A stretch of 64,000 nt of DNA from Shewanella sp. MTB7 (lineage in GTDB: Bacteria > Pseudomonadota > Gammaproteobacteria > Enterobacterales > Shewanellaceae), in NCBI RefSeq assembly GCF_027571385.1, contig NZ_CP085636.1:2666001-2730000 (forward strand). The letters are read 5' to 3'. Within the stretch, counting starts at the first letter, position 1, and every line of letters begins with the position of its first letter. The notes under the pieces are model-generated. The model saw only the letters and a list, made by a program, of their open reading frames with translations. It searched no databases and had not been told where the DNA came from. Below are positions 38,663 through 47,428 of the stretch, one piece after another. The translations under genes and the position numbers were made by a program.

Positions 38663-39113
38663 TCATAGTTTTGAAGAAGTCTTATTTAATAGAAGAATTA
38701 TATTTGCTCAAGGTGGTGAGCCTATTAAAGATTGTGTCGAGAGCAAGAGTGTATCACCATTCTATCGAAGAAAAAAAGGCATGAAAACAATTGCGTCATT
38801 AATTACAAGTGACATTAATGATGGATTGTATTCTATTCAATTGGATATCGATAAATATTACTTTATTATCATTAAAGGTGGGCTTTTAATCCAAGGTTCT
38901 GATGTGATCGTAAATAAATCTCTTATGAATATGATAAGTGATGAAATGAAAGAACTTAGAAAAATAGAATTGACAGATGTATTGGTTGATGAGTGGAATT
39001 GTATGAAGAATAAGTGGGTAAGAAAGAATGTGTTTACGTTCTGCTTTTATTTACTGTTGTCTTCTTTATTACTTGTAGGTGTTTGGCTGACAGTTAAGGT
39101 GTTTTTATTGTGA
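38655..39113 (+). CDS. TcpR-like inner-membrane accessory protein
   Basis: About 152 residues (V. cholerae TcpR is 151) with a soluble, cytoplasmic N-terminal part and one C-terminal helix (VFTFCFYLLLSSLLLVGVWLTVKVFLL, roughly 125-152). That is the bitopic layout of TcpR/BfpC-type proteins that connect the ATPase to the platform. The function is inferred from position, size and topology. ATG 38655 overlaps the secretin stop by 8 bases. A GTG at 38646 is an alternative. Confidence 0.68.
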   Translation: MINHSFEEVLFNRRIIFAQGGEPIKDCVESKSVSPFYRRKKGMKTIASLITSDINDGLYSIQLDIDKYYFIIIKGGLLIQGSDVIVNKSLMNMISDEMKELRKIELTDVLVDEWNCMKNKWVRKNVFTFCFYLLLSSLLLVGVWLTVKVFLL

Positions 39114-39901
39114 AATATGGCCTTAGAAAGTTCTCAATTAATAGATTATTTATATTGTTTGTTATGGTATTAGTTTTTACGGCTGGTATTTATGTTTTTT
39201 TTGAAAATAAAAAGATAGATGAAGAAAAAGAAATTCAATTAAGGAAGAAGCAGCAACAAGCTAGCCAATTGCAAAGGGTTCGAGATGGATATACATCAAT
39301 GTTAGGTGGAGCTCAGTTAGATTCACTACTTAAATTATATTCAAATATTAAGACTAGTTGGTTAACGTTTGATTTGTTAGAAAAGAAGGTTGATAGTGTT
39401 AGCTGTAAGTTCAGCTCTAATGTAAGTGCATTTTCATGTAAGATGGAAGTTGACAATAATGGTGGGTATTTTTCTATTCCTTCAATTTTATTTATGGGGA
39501 AAGAGTATTCACCAATTATAAATAAAACACTATTGACTTATGAAGGCTTGCAGTTTTCTCTTGCCAAATCACGCAATCTCATTGATTTTGAATCAGATAG
39601 ATTGATTGATATTATGCATTGTAATGATGTACTTGTGAACTATGGGGTCATGAATAATATGTTGCAACCACTAGGAGCTAAACTCTCAATATCAACTCCA
39701 ACAAGAGTTGCAGGTGAGCAAAGTATTACTACTACAAATATTAATAATAATTTTTACTTTGGCGGTTGGGAGTTTCAAGGCCCCAATGAATTGTTAGGTA
39801 TGTTGTATTTTGCTGAGCATGACGCGACGGCTCATGAAATTCAACTTGATTTTGATAAAGAACTTATTAATTTAAAAGGTATTTTCTCATGTACAATGTA
39901 A
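39110..39901 (+). CDS. TcpD-like inner-membrane assembly protein
   Basis: A 263-residue protein with one N-terminal membrane helix (LFILFVMVLVFTAGIYVFFEN) followed by a charged helix (IDEEKEIQLRKKQQQASQLQRV) and a periplasmic domain with cysteines in SVSCKFSS, AFSCKM, MHCNDV and FSCTM. Size and position correspond to TcpD (278 residues), part of the inner-membrane subassembly. The GTG start overlaps the preceding stop (GTGA). Name by synteny. Confidence 0.66.
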   Translation: MKYGLRKFSINRLFILFVMVLVFTAGIYVFFENKKIDEEKEIQLRKKQQQASQLQRVRDGYTSMLGGAQLDSLLKLYSNIKTSWLTFDLLEKKVDSVSCKFSSNVSAFSCKMEVDNNGGYFSIPSILFMGKEYSPIINKTLLTYEGLQFSLAKSRNLIDFESDRLIDIMHCNDVLVNYGVMNNMLQPLGAKLSISTPTRVAGEQSITTTNINNNFYFGGWEFQGPNELLGMLYFAEHDATAHEIQLDFDKELINLKGIFSCTM

Positions 39902-40323
39902 TTCTATCAAATAGTTTTATTATTATCATAACAACTATACTTTCTTTCTCTTTAATAGCTGCTGATACCAATGTCAGTGGTGTCGGTAACCTTGATATGA
40001 GTGAAACTATAGATGAATCAATTTATTTAGATATGTATAATAGTCAAGTTAAACATAACTTGGAAATGTCTCGTTTGAATCAAAAAATAGAACTTGCAAA
40101 ATTAAATAATATTTTAAAGAAAGAATTAAAAAGTTCTAATGATAGTACACCCAAGGTTGGTAACCAAGAACAAACGGTCAATAACAATAATGTATGTCCT
40201 TCAGTTTTATTTAGGTTGAAAACAGGGAGTTCTGGTAACCAATCTTTGGTAGGGTTTGAACATAATGGTAAAGTAGAGCTAATAAAAGCTAACACTCGAT
40301 TTAATGGTTGTATTTTGAAGTGA
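39889..40323 (+). CDS. TcpS-like periplasmic pilus protein
   Basis: A 144-residue exported protein with a signal peptide (NSFIIIITTILSFSLIAA, cut before DTNV) and a charged helical middle (LNQKIELAKLNNILKKEL). Two cysteines (VCPSV and GCILK) sit in the C-terminal third. TcpS is 152 residues and periplasmic, at the same place in the V. cholerae operon. The ATG overlaps the end of the preceding gene. Name by synteny. Confidence 0.64.
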   Translation: MYNVILSNSFIIIITTILSFSLIAADTNVSGVGNLDMSETIDESIYLDMYNSQVKHNLEMSRLNQKIELAKLNNILKKELKSSNDSTPKVGNQEQTVNNNNVCPSVLFRLKTGSSGNQSLVGFEHNGKVELIKANTRFNGCILK

Positions 40324-41792
40324 ATATTCACTCTATAAATTACAGCGAGGAGGTTGTTAGTTCTTTTTGCACAGATAGTAAATTATTAAGTAAAGGTGTT
40401 TTTTATCATTGCGGTATTAATTGTTGTTTGATCAGTTCTGAGATTAGTATTCTCAATGCTTTAGACGTAATTAACACATTTTTGTATAAAGAGTTAGAGT
40501 CAGTAGATATATTGTTTATAGAAAGTGATTTGTTTGAAACGATTCTACAGCGATCTATATCTAGTGTTGATAATAGTATAGTTATGATGGCTCACTCTTT
40601 GTTCATTGCTGCGATTGATAATAAAGTTAGTGATATACATGTTGTTCGTTTAGAACAGACTGCCCAAATTGGCTTTAGAATTAATGGTTCAAAGGTAATC
40701 CATGATGAAATTGACAGTGAATTATGTGATGAGATGATTTTTGTAATGTATAATATACTAGCGTCTACGAAAGAGACTACTTGGAACCGTCAAGTTTCAC
40801 AAAATGCAAATATAATATTTAACCATAATGGTATGTCATATCGCTTAAGGTATGCACACAATCCAATATTTGGTAAAGGAGGATTATCGTACCATGTTGT
40901 TTTAAGGATAATTTTGCCTAGTGTAAAAAGTATTAACCCAGATTTATCATTTCTTAGATTAAATTCATTTGAAGAGATTGATGTGATGAATATGGTTTCA
41001 CAACCTTTTGGTATCTATGTTATTGCTGGTACAACGGGATCTGGTAAATCACTAACATTAAAAACTATATTAGAATGGATGGCGCACTATCGTTTCGAAA
41101 ATCGAGGCGTTTTCTTGTCTGTAGAGGACCCGGTAGAGTATGAGATTGATGGGTGTTATCAATCATCTGTTACTGCATCAAATGAAAGTGCGATGGCTAA
41201 TGCTATTAAGTCTGCATTAAGGAGAGACCCTGATGTATTGATGATTGGTGAAGTTAGAGATGAGATGTCTGCGAAGGCTTTATCTACTGCTGTTGAAAGT
41301 GGACATTATTGTTTTACCACAGTACATGCAGGGAGCATTGTAACACTTTTAACACGGTTAATTTCCTTAGGTATTGGAACCGATAAACTATCGACTCCAG
41401 GATTTATCGCTGGTTTACAATGTCAAAAACTTATTCCGCTTTTATGCGGGAATTGCAAAGTTGAAATAAAGAATGGTTTTTTTAATAAAAGTGATAATGG
41501 ATGTGAACAATGTAGAGAGGGGATTATAGGTAGGCAATTAGTTTGTGAGTATCTTATTGGGACTAGTTCTATACTTGAAGCCATTGGTAATAACCGTTTT
41601 GATTTAGTAGTTGAGGAATGGAAGAAAAGAAGGGTTTATTCTCATGAGGGATTTGGTGAGGGGTTTACAATAAGAGAAAAGGTGTTTTTTTTAGTTTGTA
41701 AAGGTCGAGTATGCAGTTCTTATTTTGGGAATGAGTTTGGTGGGTTATTATTTATAGAATCTGAAATTAAGGAGTTTCTTGGTGCTGTTTAA
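40320..41792 (+). CDS. tcpT: Pilus extension ATPase, TcpT-like (GspE family)
   Basis: Cytoplasmic secretion ATPase that drives subunit assembly, about 490 residues (TcpT about 503). It has Walker A GTTGSGKS (about 237-244), the Asp box SVEDPVEYEIDG, Walker B LMIGEVRDE (about 307-315), the His box TTVHAGS and a CxxC...CxxC zinc region (LLCGNCK ... GCEQCREG). No second, PilT-type retraction ATPase is seen, as in the V. cholerae operon. GTG 40320 overlaps the preceding stop (GTGA); TTG 40308 is an alternative. A long C-terminal part after 430 is not typical of GspE. Confidence 0.9.
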   Translation: MNIHSINYSEEVVSSFCTDSKLLSKGVFYHCGINCCLISSEISILNALDVINTFLYKELESVDILFIESDLFETILQRSISSVDNSIVMMAHSLFIAAIDNKVSDIHVVRLEQTAQIGFRINGSKVIHDEIDSELCDEMIFVMYNILASTKETTWNRQVSQNANIIFNHNGMSYRLRYAHNPIFGKGGLSYHVVLRIILPSVKSINPDLSFLRLNSFEEIDVMNMVSQPFGIYVIAGTTGSGKSLTLKTILEWMAHYRFENRGVFLSVEDPVEYEIDGCYQSSVTASNESAMANAIKSALRRDPDVLMIGEVRDEMSAKALSTAVESGHYCFTTVHAGSIVTLLTRLISLGIGTDKLSTPGFIAGLQCQKLIPLLCGNCKVEIKNGFFNKSDNGCEQCREGIIGRQLVCEYLIGTSSILEAIGNNRFDLVVEEWKKRRVYSHEGFGEGFTIREKVFFLVCKGRVCSSYFGNEFGGLLFIESEIKEFLGAV

Positions 41793-42807
41793 ACAATTTA
41801 ATAAGAAGGAAAGACTTTATATATATCAATTTTTAATTGATATGATTGATAGTGACTTGCCTATTTATGACTCTTTGTTAACATTGGTTAATAAAGGCGA
41901 ATCATTACTTGGTAAGACTTTTGTTATAAAAGTGAAGCATATACTAAAGGATATGGCTAATAGTTCTAATTTAGCCTCTTGCTTTGAAGGAGTGATTCCT
42001 GCAAATGATTTATCCATTTTTCATGCTGCAGATAGGGCTGGGGATATTAAAGGTGGATTAATTGCATTAATTCAATTAAATGAATTTCGTAGTAAATGTA
42101 TCTCTACACTTGTTTCATCATTAACGTTTCCATTAATCATGGTGATAATCACTTTTGTTGTTATTGCAGGTTACTCTGTTAGTGTTTTCCCTGCTTTTAT
42201 TCCTGTGGTACCTGTTGAAAAATGGCCAACTAGTACTGCAATGCTCTATGGAACAGGATTATGGATATATAATGGAGGCTGGCTAGTTCTAATATTAAGT
42301 TTTTTGTCAATCAGTGTTTTATTCACGATTTTGTTAAACAGGTTTACAGGTTCTGTTCGTGAATTATTCTCTAATGTGTTTCCATTCTCGATGTACCGAC
42401 AGTTTGTTATGACAGATTTTCTTGTCGCTTTATATTTATTACTTCATAGTGGAGTTCCATATATAGATGCATTGAATCTTATACGTGAAAATTCAAATAG
42501 ATATTTAAAGTGGCATTTGACAAAAGTTATAAGTAACCTTAATGCTGGACTTGGTTACGGCGAAGCTATGCGTACAGGTTTATTAGATAAAGTAACGGTA
42601 TTTGATTTCGCTATTTATTCAGAACTTCCATCTTTTGTAAATACACTACAACAAATATCAATGAAATCTCAAACGAATTTACTTACAACTTTTAATACGA
42701 TGGCGGGTATTTTGAAAAACTCTGCTACAGCATTCTTAGGTGGTGTGATAATTTGGGTATTTATAGGATTATTTGCTTTGATTGATGTGTTATCGGAAGG
42801 GATATAA
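41782..42807 (+). CDS. tcpE: Inner-membrane platform protein, TcpE-like (GspF family)
   Basis: Polytopic platform of the pilus machine, about 341 residues (TcpE 340). It has two T2SSF repeats, GGLIALIQLNEFRSKCISTLVSSLTFPLIMVIITFVVI and a second around YLLLHSGVPYIDALNLIRENS, plus three or four membrane helices and a C-terminal helix AFLGGVIIWVFIGLFALIDVL. The start is GTG 41782 with AAGGAG seven bases upstream, overlapping the tcpT stop by 11 bases. It is the last gene of the conserved tcp order. Confidence 0.88.
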   Translation: MLFKQFNKKERLYIYQFLIDMIDSDLPIYDSLLTLVNKGESLLGKTFVIKVKHILKDMANSSNLASCFEGVIPANDLSIFHAADRAGDIKGGLIALIQLNEFRSKCISTLVSSLTFPLIMVIITFVVIAGYSVSVFPAFIPVVPVEKWPTSTAMLYGTGLWIYNGGWLVLILSFLSISVLFTILLNRFTGSVRELFSNVFPFSMYRQFVMTDFLVALYLLLHSGVPYIDALNLIRENSNRYLKWHLTKVISNLNAGLGYGEAMRTGLLDKVTVFDFAIYSELPSFVNTLQQISMKSQTNLLTTFNTMAGILKNSATAFLGGVIIWVFIGLFALIDVLSEGI

Positions 42808-42829
42808 ATACTATTTTGTTTAACATATT

Positions 42830-43705
42830 ATGTCAGTAAATATTTATTTGTATATTAATATTTTAATAGTGTGTGTCATTGTGCCAAATGCACTTGCAAA
42901 TGAAGTGATTAATGAGTGTTTTCTACCTTCATATTTCCCTATACTATCAGGAGAACAAATAAGCAATTTACATCATATTTCGGAGTCGTCAAAATTACTT
43001 ATGTGGGAAAGTAGATTTTTTGATATTAGTGAAATCTATGAAAGTAGTGTTAAAGAAGTTAACGGTTCAATTAATCATGAAATTGTCCATAATGTAAATG
43101 TAGTTGAGGAAGTCATTGCTGATGTTCAAATAAAAGTAACCGACTTTCTACAAACAATAAATGTATTTGAATATTCTGGTGTTTGGTTATGTGCTTATAA
43201 TGACCTTTGTAGTCTATCTAATTCTGTTATATATAACAATATAATTAAAGTTGCTATGCATGTAGAACGTGGATATTTAATTGAAGAACAGTATAACTTG
43301 TTAAGTCTAATTATTATATCTGAAGACTTAAATAATTATTTTTTGAATTATAAATTAGTTATTGAATATTCCTCAACCGTTAATGATAATTGTTTAAAAG
43401 TAATTGGTAAGTTTGTTTATAAGGCATCAGGATTATGCACTTCTATGTATAATTATAATGTTTTTAGATTGAGAATTGATACTTATAAACACGGGGGAAA
43501 CGTTGAAAAATTTATTTTTAAGTTAAATAATGCCATGGAAGAGGGAGGGGGGGAGTCTTTGGTTACGCATAATAGTAATTTAACTTCAAGATATTATAAT
43601 AAATACGGGAGTTATGAAGATATGGTTAAATTAAAGTACAGAGTTGATATGATAACTAATGAAGAAAGTAATATCGTTAAAGTATGTGAAAGTTATGGTA
43701 AATAG
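42830..43705 (+). CDS. Unknown exported protein in the TcpF position
   Basis: A 291-residue protein with a signal peptide (MSVNIYLYINILIVCVIVPNALA, cut before NEV). It is not recognisable as TcpF or CofJ by eye. It has about six cysteines in the mature part (NECFLP, WLCAYNDLCSLS, DNCLKV, GLCTSM and KVCESY), favouring an extracellular fold with disulfides, and a stretch of helical, acidic character in the middle. In V. cholerae TCP and ETEC CFA/III operons this slot encodes a pilus-dependent secreted protein (TcpF, CofJ), so this gene may play the same role. Inference from place and signal peptide only. It lies 22 bases after tcpE, probably in the same operon. Confidence 0.62.
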   Translation: MSVNIYLYINILIVCVIVPNALANEVINECFLPSYFPILSGEQISNLHHISESSKLLMWESRFFDISEIYESSVKEVNGSINHEIVHNVNVVEEVIADVQIKVTDFLQTINVFEYSGVWLCAYNDLCSLSNSVIYNNIIKVAMHVERGYLIEEQYNLLSLIIISEDLNNYFLNYKLVIEYSSTVNDNCLKVIGKFVYKASGLCTSMYNYNVFRLRIDTYKHGGNVEKFIFKLNNAMEEGGGESLVTHNSNLTSRYYNKYGSYEDMVKLKYRVDMITNEESNIVKVCESYGK

Positions 43706-44466
43706 TTGTCGTTAGTTGATCTATTGTTTAATTAGAGTACAATAATTTTTTTAAATGTTATTGTATTCGTGCAATAAGATATGGTTTGACATTCTTGGTA
43801 AAGTAAATTATTCAATTCTTAGATTTAAATGAGAATATTTAGAATATTCACTGATTATCATCTAATATTTTTATATTGTTGAGAAGGCGCTAATTAGGAT
43901 TGTTCATTGTTATTAAATTATCGATGATAATGTGTTAACCACGTATGGCGTGTTGAGTAAGAAGCCGTTAACAAGCTGACCGGGCTGGAAAAATTATTTA
44001 ATGGTGAGGCCGTATTGACACACTCATTAGATAGAATTATGTATGAAGGTTAAATGTAGATAAGAACCTGACTAATGTTTATACCTAAATTGTTGAGTTG
44101 GATCTGTTCTATGAATTAATAAGTTTAGGTTAGAGAAGTTTGATATTTAGCGGTATTAGTTTCTTTGGGTATAGCGGCGCAAACTATATGACTACTTCGC
44201 AAAGTTAAAAAAGTAGGAGTTGAAATATTAGGTAGTGAGTAGAATGAAGCGAAGTAAAAGGAAGTCGTGTATTGTGTGATTAACAAGGTTCTGGTTATTC
44301 TGATACTTTATGTATTGATGGCTATTTTTGAGATTTGTATAGTGATGGTAATGTCTATATTGATCATGGCGGAGATTACCTTAATATTGTTTGTAAAGCC
44401 AAAGTTTTGATATCTTTTCCATTTATGAACGGTTAAAATTTTAAATGTTATTTAATTAAGGCTTGT
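43706..44466. other. AT-rich gap with a degenerate coding trace
   Basis: About 760 bases without an intact gene. At about 43965-44040 one frame reads KLTGLEKLFNGEAVLTHSLDRI and stops. At about 44288-44434 one frame reads GSGYSDTLCIDGYF, stop, DLYSDGNVYIDHGGDYLNIVC, protein-like but broken. A 44-codon hydrophobic ORF in another frame of the same area (44276-44410) has no ribosome site and is probably spurious. Confidence 0.4.
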
Positions 44467-44922
44467 ATGAAAATATTTATTTGGGATGATGATTTTAAAA
44501 CTAATTTTCATGATGTAGATGAACAACATGAATATCTTGTGGAATTGATAAACAAGCTTGGTGCATTTATTTATTGTGGATACCGTCCTATTAAAGACCT
44601 CAATATATTACTTCATGAATTGAGTTTATATGCTTCTTATCATTTTAAGTGCGAGGAAGAATATATGGTGCGTAAAGGTATTGATTCTCGGCATTTTAAT
44701 TATCATGTAACTTCCCATGTTACATTTTTAGAAAGGGTAACTAATGTTGTTAGTGATATACGTCCTCATGACACTTCGTCTATTACTGAGTTACATCTAT
44801 TCTTAATAAGTTGGCTTAATGATCATATTTTAGGCGTCGATCAAAATATGGCTAGACAGTTGCGTAGTATAGAAAATGGATTAACTTCACAACAAGCATA
44901 CGATAAAGAAGAAATAAAGTAG
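44467..44922 (+). CDS. Bacteriohemerythrin
   Basis: A 151-residue four-helix protein with all likely non-heme diiron ligands: His in VDEQHEYLVELIN, the His/Glu pair in YHFKCEEEYM, two histidines in YHVTSHVTFLE and the His/Asp pair in NDHILGVDQ. Such proteins bind O2 in the cytoplasm and may sense or deliver it. The N-terminus FIWDDDFKTNFHDVD is the family start. It is a single-domain form without a fused chemotaxis or GGDEF partner. It lies on the island between the pilus operon and the regulators; a role in motility or chemotaxis with the MCP downstream is speculation. Confidence 0.88.
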   Translation: MKIFIWDDDFKTNFHDVDEQHEYLVELINKLGAFIYCGYRPIKDLNILLHELSLYASYHFKCEEEYMVRKGIDSRHFNYHVTSHVTFLERVTNVVSDIRPHDTSSITELHLFLISWLNDHILGVDQNMARQLRSIENGLTSQQAYDKEEIK

Positions 44923-45441
44923 TCTATTAAATATATCATCCGCTCTTTCTGTATTCCTTTGATAACAAGGGTTTTATTTTTGAGATAAAACAAAGGTTCA
45001 GTAAAGGATATATGTTGTTCACCTGTCGAACCTGAAGGTATCATAGCTAATGCTAAACAAGTAAGTCAGTTTAGGATTCTTACAGATAACATATGATTGT
45101 AACTTAACCTATTACTGCAATTGTGATATTAAATTGTAACTTATACTATTTGACTGGTTTTGTCTCATGTATATTTGCAGGTGTTATTTCACGGCTACGA
45201 TACTGCCTCAGTAGTCCACAACATGGTGGAGTTTGAAGCCATAGAATCCACAGCCCCTTCGTCAGCTTGCTAGGGGTATTAAGATTTTGTGCCTTGGAAT
45301 TAGTAAGTTACAACAGATTTTTAATACTTGTTGAATCAATGAACTCTATGCCTGTAGGATTATTCCTTAGGGAATGTAAATGACGAGGTAAGGTACAGCA
45401 GTGTTGAGAATAACGTCAATAAATTTGGATTTAAAGATATA
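44923..45441. other. Gap between hemerythrin gene and IS element
   Basis: About 520 bases. No intact gene or clear terminator is seen. One short open stretch (45181-45276) does not match anything known to me. Confidence 0.3.
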
Positions 45442-46553
45442 ATACCAATCGGTATAATCATCTGGTCAGATTTATCCATGAACGATTGCATAGATTCTTT
45501 ACAGTATCAATGTCACTAATAAAGCTATTCCAAGCTTGCGTGCATTGCTCGACAATGTCCTCATAATTGGCAAAACACCTATTGGCTAAATGGCGCTGTC
45601 TTATCCATCCCCAAACTTGTTCGATAGGATTAAGCTCTGGTGAATAGGGAGGTAGTTTAATCATGGTTAGATTATCGAATTCATCATCTAGATCTTTTGT
45701 ATGCCAACCGGCACCATCCATGATCACGACAGCGTGGCGATCTGGAAGAGTTGCTTCAGAAATTAACTTTAGGTGTTGCCGCATGAACCTTTTATCTACC
45801 CATGGAGTGATCAACGCTTCGGTATTTCCATTCGACGGACATACCGCCCCAAAACATAAGCGTACTCAAACTGTTGTTGTCGAACGACTCTTGGACGACT
45901 TCCTTTTTTTGCCCATAAGCGTGTCGTCGTGTTTTGTTGCCCTATACGAGCTTCATCTTGAAACCAAACATCAACTTGAGCCAGGGCAATATGACCGGGG
46001 ATGTTAAGGATCGTTTCCAAGCGGAAGTTTTTTAAAAGCTTCTTGTGCTTTTTGGGATTGTTTAGGATGTTTTGACCTACTCGTTATCCAAGAAAAACCT
46101 AGCCGCTTTAATATTCTATAGACACTTGATGGTTCATAATTGATACCAAAGTGCTGAGAAATATATTCATTAATATCAGCACCCGATAGTCTGCCGCTTT
46201 CTTCAGATAAACTTTGCTGCTCAATGAATGTTGCGAGTTGTTTAGATTGAGTCTTGTTTAAAGATGGAGGTCGGCCAGGTGATGTTTTGTGCTCAAGGCC
46301 CGCTAAACCGTCGGTTAAGAAATCACTTACCCATTTGTTTACACTGGTACGACTCACCTTAAGAATACTCGTGATCTCAATGCGGTTATGCCCTTCACTG
46401 AAATGTGCTAATGCCAAAAGACGGATCCGCTTTTGTGCATTTTTCTCTCGTCGTGCCAGAGAGCGAAAGTCAATGGTATTAAGCATTTCCATATGTAACC
46501 TAATCATTAAAATTAACTGTTCAGATTAGATCACATCTTTATACCGATTGGTA
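45442..46553 (-). mobile_element. IS630-family insertion sequence, almost whole
   Basis: About 1.1 kb. Ends at inverted repeats: left CCAATCGGTATAATCATCTG from 45444, right end its partner reading inwards CCAATCGGTATAAAGATGTG (to 46551), each flanked by TA (45442-45443 and 46552-46553), as expected for IS630/Tc1-mariner target duplication. It contains one transposase region, read on the minus strand. A degenerate relative lies at 33741-34115. Confidence 0.85.
45458..46507 (-). pseudogene. IS630-family transposase, broken by two frame changes
   Basis: Three reading frames together make one DDE transposase. The first (46507-46004) has the N-terminal helix-turn-helix part (ITSILKVSRTSVNKWVSDF). 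The second (46020-45811) has the first catalytic Asp (VDVWFQDEARIG). The third (45814-45458) has the second Asp (VVIMDGAGWHTK) and the Glu (PPYSPELNPIEQVWGWIR). The first change is at an A6 run (46028-46033), where some IS elements use programmed slippage; here the needed shift is +1. The second is at GGGG next to a T4 run (about 45847-45854), and looks like a true one-base loss, since the downstream frame begins exactly where TEALITPWV should be. Confidence 0.85.
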
Positions 46554-47035
46554 TAAGTAAATATCCGTGTAAAAATGCTTGACGTCTTGGTGGTGAGATA
46601 TGTAAAAGGTATGATAATTTATCTTGGTTGAAAGTTCTGATCACAAAAAAGGTTGTTAATTGAGTTTTTTAAGCCGTGCTCAAGTTATCTAGCATTCTAC
46701 TGGGGGATGCTAGTTTTAGCGTGTCTAACATCATCACTGATTTATGAATATCAGTAAATACAGCATAATAATTAACGGTGTCATACAATAAGTTGTCATT
46801 TTATTTTGGTGAAATTTTATTCAACTCGTTGTAGTCAGCATCAAATTGTAAAGTTCTTTTTATTTTATCATTCTCAACGTAGTCTCATCCTCTTGTATCA
46901 CAATATTATACGTAGTTTTATATAAAGTGGTTAAATAATTCAATAGGCATAGCTAAAGCGCTAGATGCCAATATTAGTAAACAGTTTATTTAACCTACCT
47001 AATCGTGATGTTGTTAAGTAGGTTTTATCTCTATT
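46554..47035. other. Gap between IS element and the TcpH-like gene
   Basis: About 480 AT-rich bases. I see no gene, no convincing terminator and no operator. Confidence 0.3.
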
Positions 47036-47428
47036 TTAATTTTTGCATACGAAAAAGGTATGATTTAATGTTTTCAGCCGTGTTGAACGAATAATAAAGC
47101 AATGTTCAGACACTTTTTTCATAAAGTATTCCCCAATGCAACCTTTTTGTTTATCGAATGGCTCTAAAAGTAACCTGTCTTTTTCTATCATTGTTTCACC
47201 ACTACACCTTCTCTCAATTTCATAGCCATTTTTATCAATAATATTACTGTGAAGAATGAATTTCCCTATCCTCGAGAGTTCAAGAGTTGAGTATGATATG
47301 TGACCATTATAAAGATTAATTTCACCAGACATTTGTGTAACTTTGTTAAAATAGTCATAACTAAAAAATAACCATACAAAAAAATTTATTAATATTCCAA
47401 TAATAATTGTAGTTTTAAATTTTATCAC
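47036..47428 (-). CDS. TcpH-like membrane-anchored regulator partner
   Basis: A 130-residue protein with one N-terminal membrane helix (TTIIIGILINFFVWLFF, about 6-22) and a periplasmic rest. It has four cysteines (75, 97, 110, 128); the last pair is spaced 18 residues with one or two residues left to the C-terminus. As I recall, TcpH of V. cholerae (136 residues) has a pair with the same spacing near its end. Members protect the regulator TcpP from proteolysis. I start at GTG 47428, with AAGGA about 11 bases upstream, since the longer reading from 47491 runs inside the regulator gene. It overlaps the regulator stop by 14 bases. A ToxS-like protein is the alternative. Confidence 0.66.
   Translation of the reverse strand: MIKFKTTIIIGILINFFVWLFFSYDYFNKVTQMSGEINLYNGHISYSTLELSRIGKFILHSNIIDKNGYEIERRCSGETMIEKDRLLLEPFDKQKGCIGEYFMKKVSEHCFIIRSTRLKTLNHTFFVCKN

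Noticed and set aside
44276..44410. 44-codon hydrophobic ORF with a GTG start
   Set aside because: Another frame in the same stretch looks more protein-like; hydrophobic runs are common in AT-rich DNA.
46254..46529. 91-residue plus-strand ORF inside the IS element
   Set aside because: Shadow of the transposase gene on the opposite strand.
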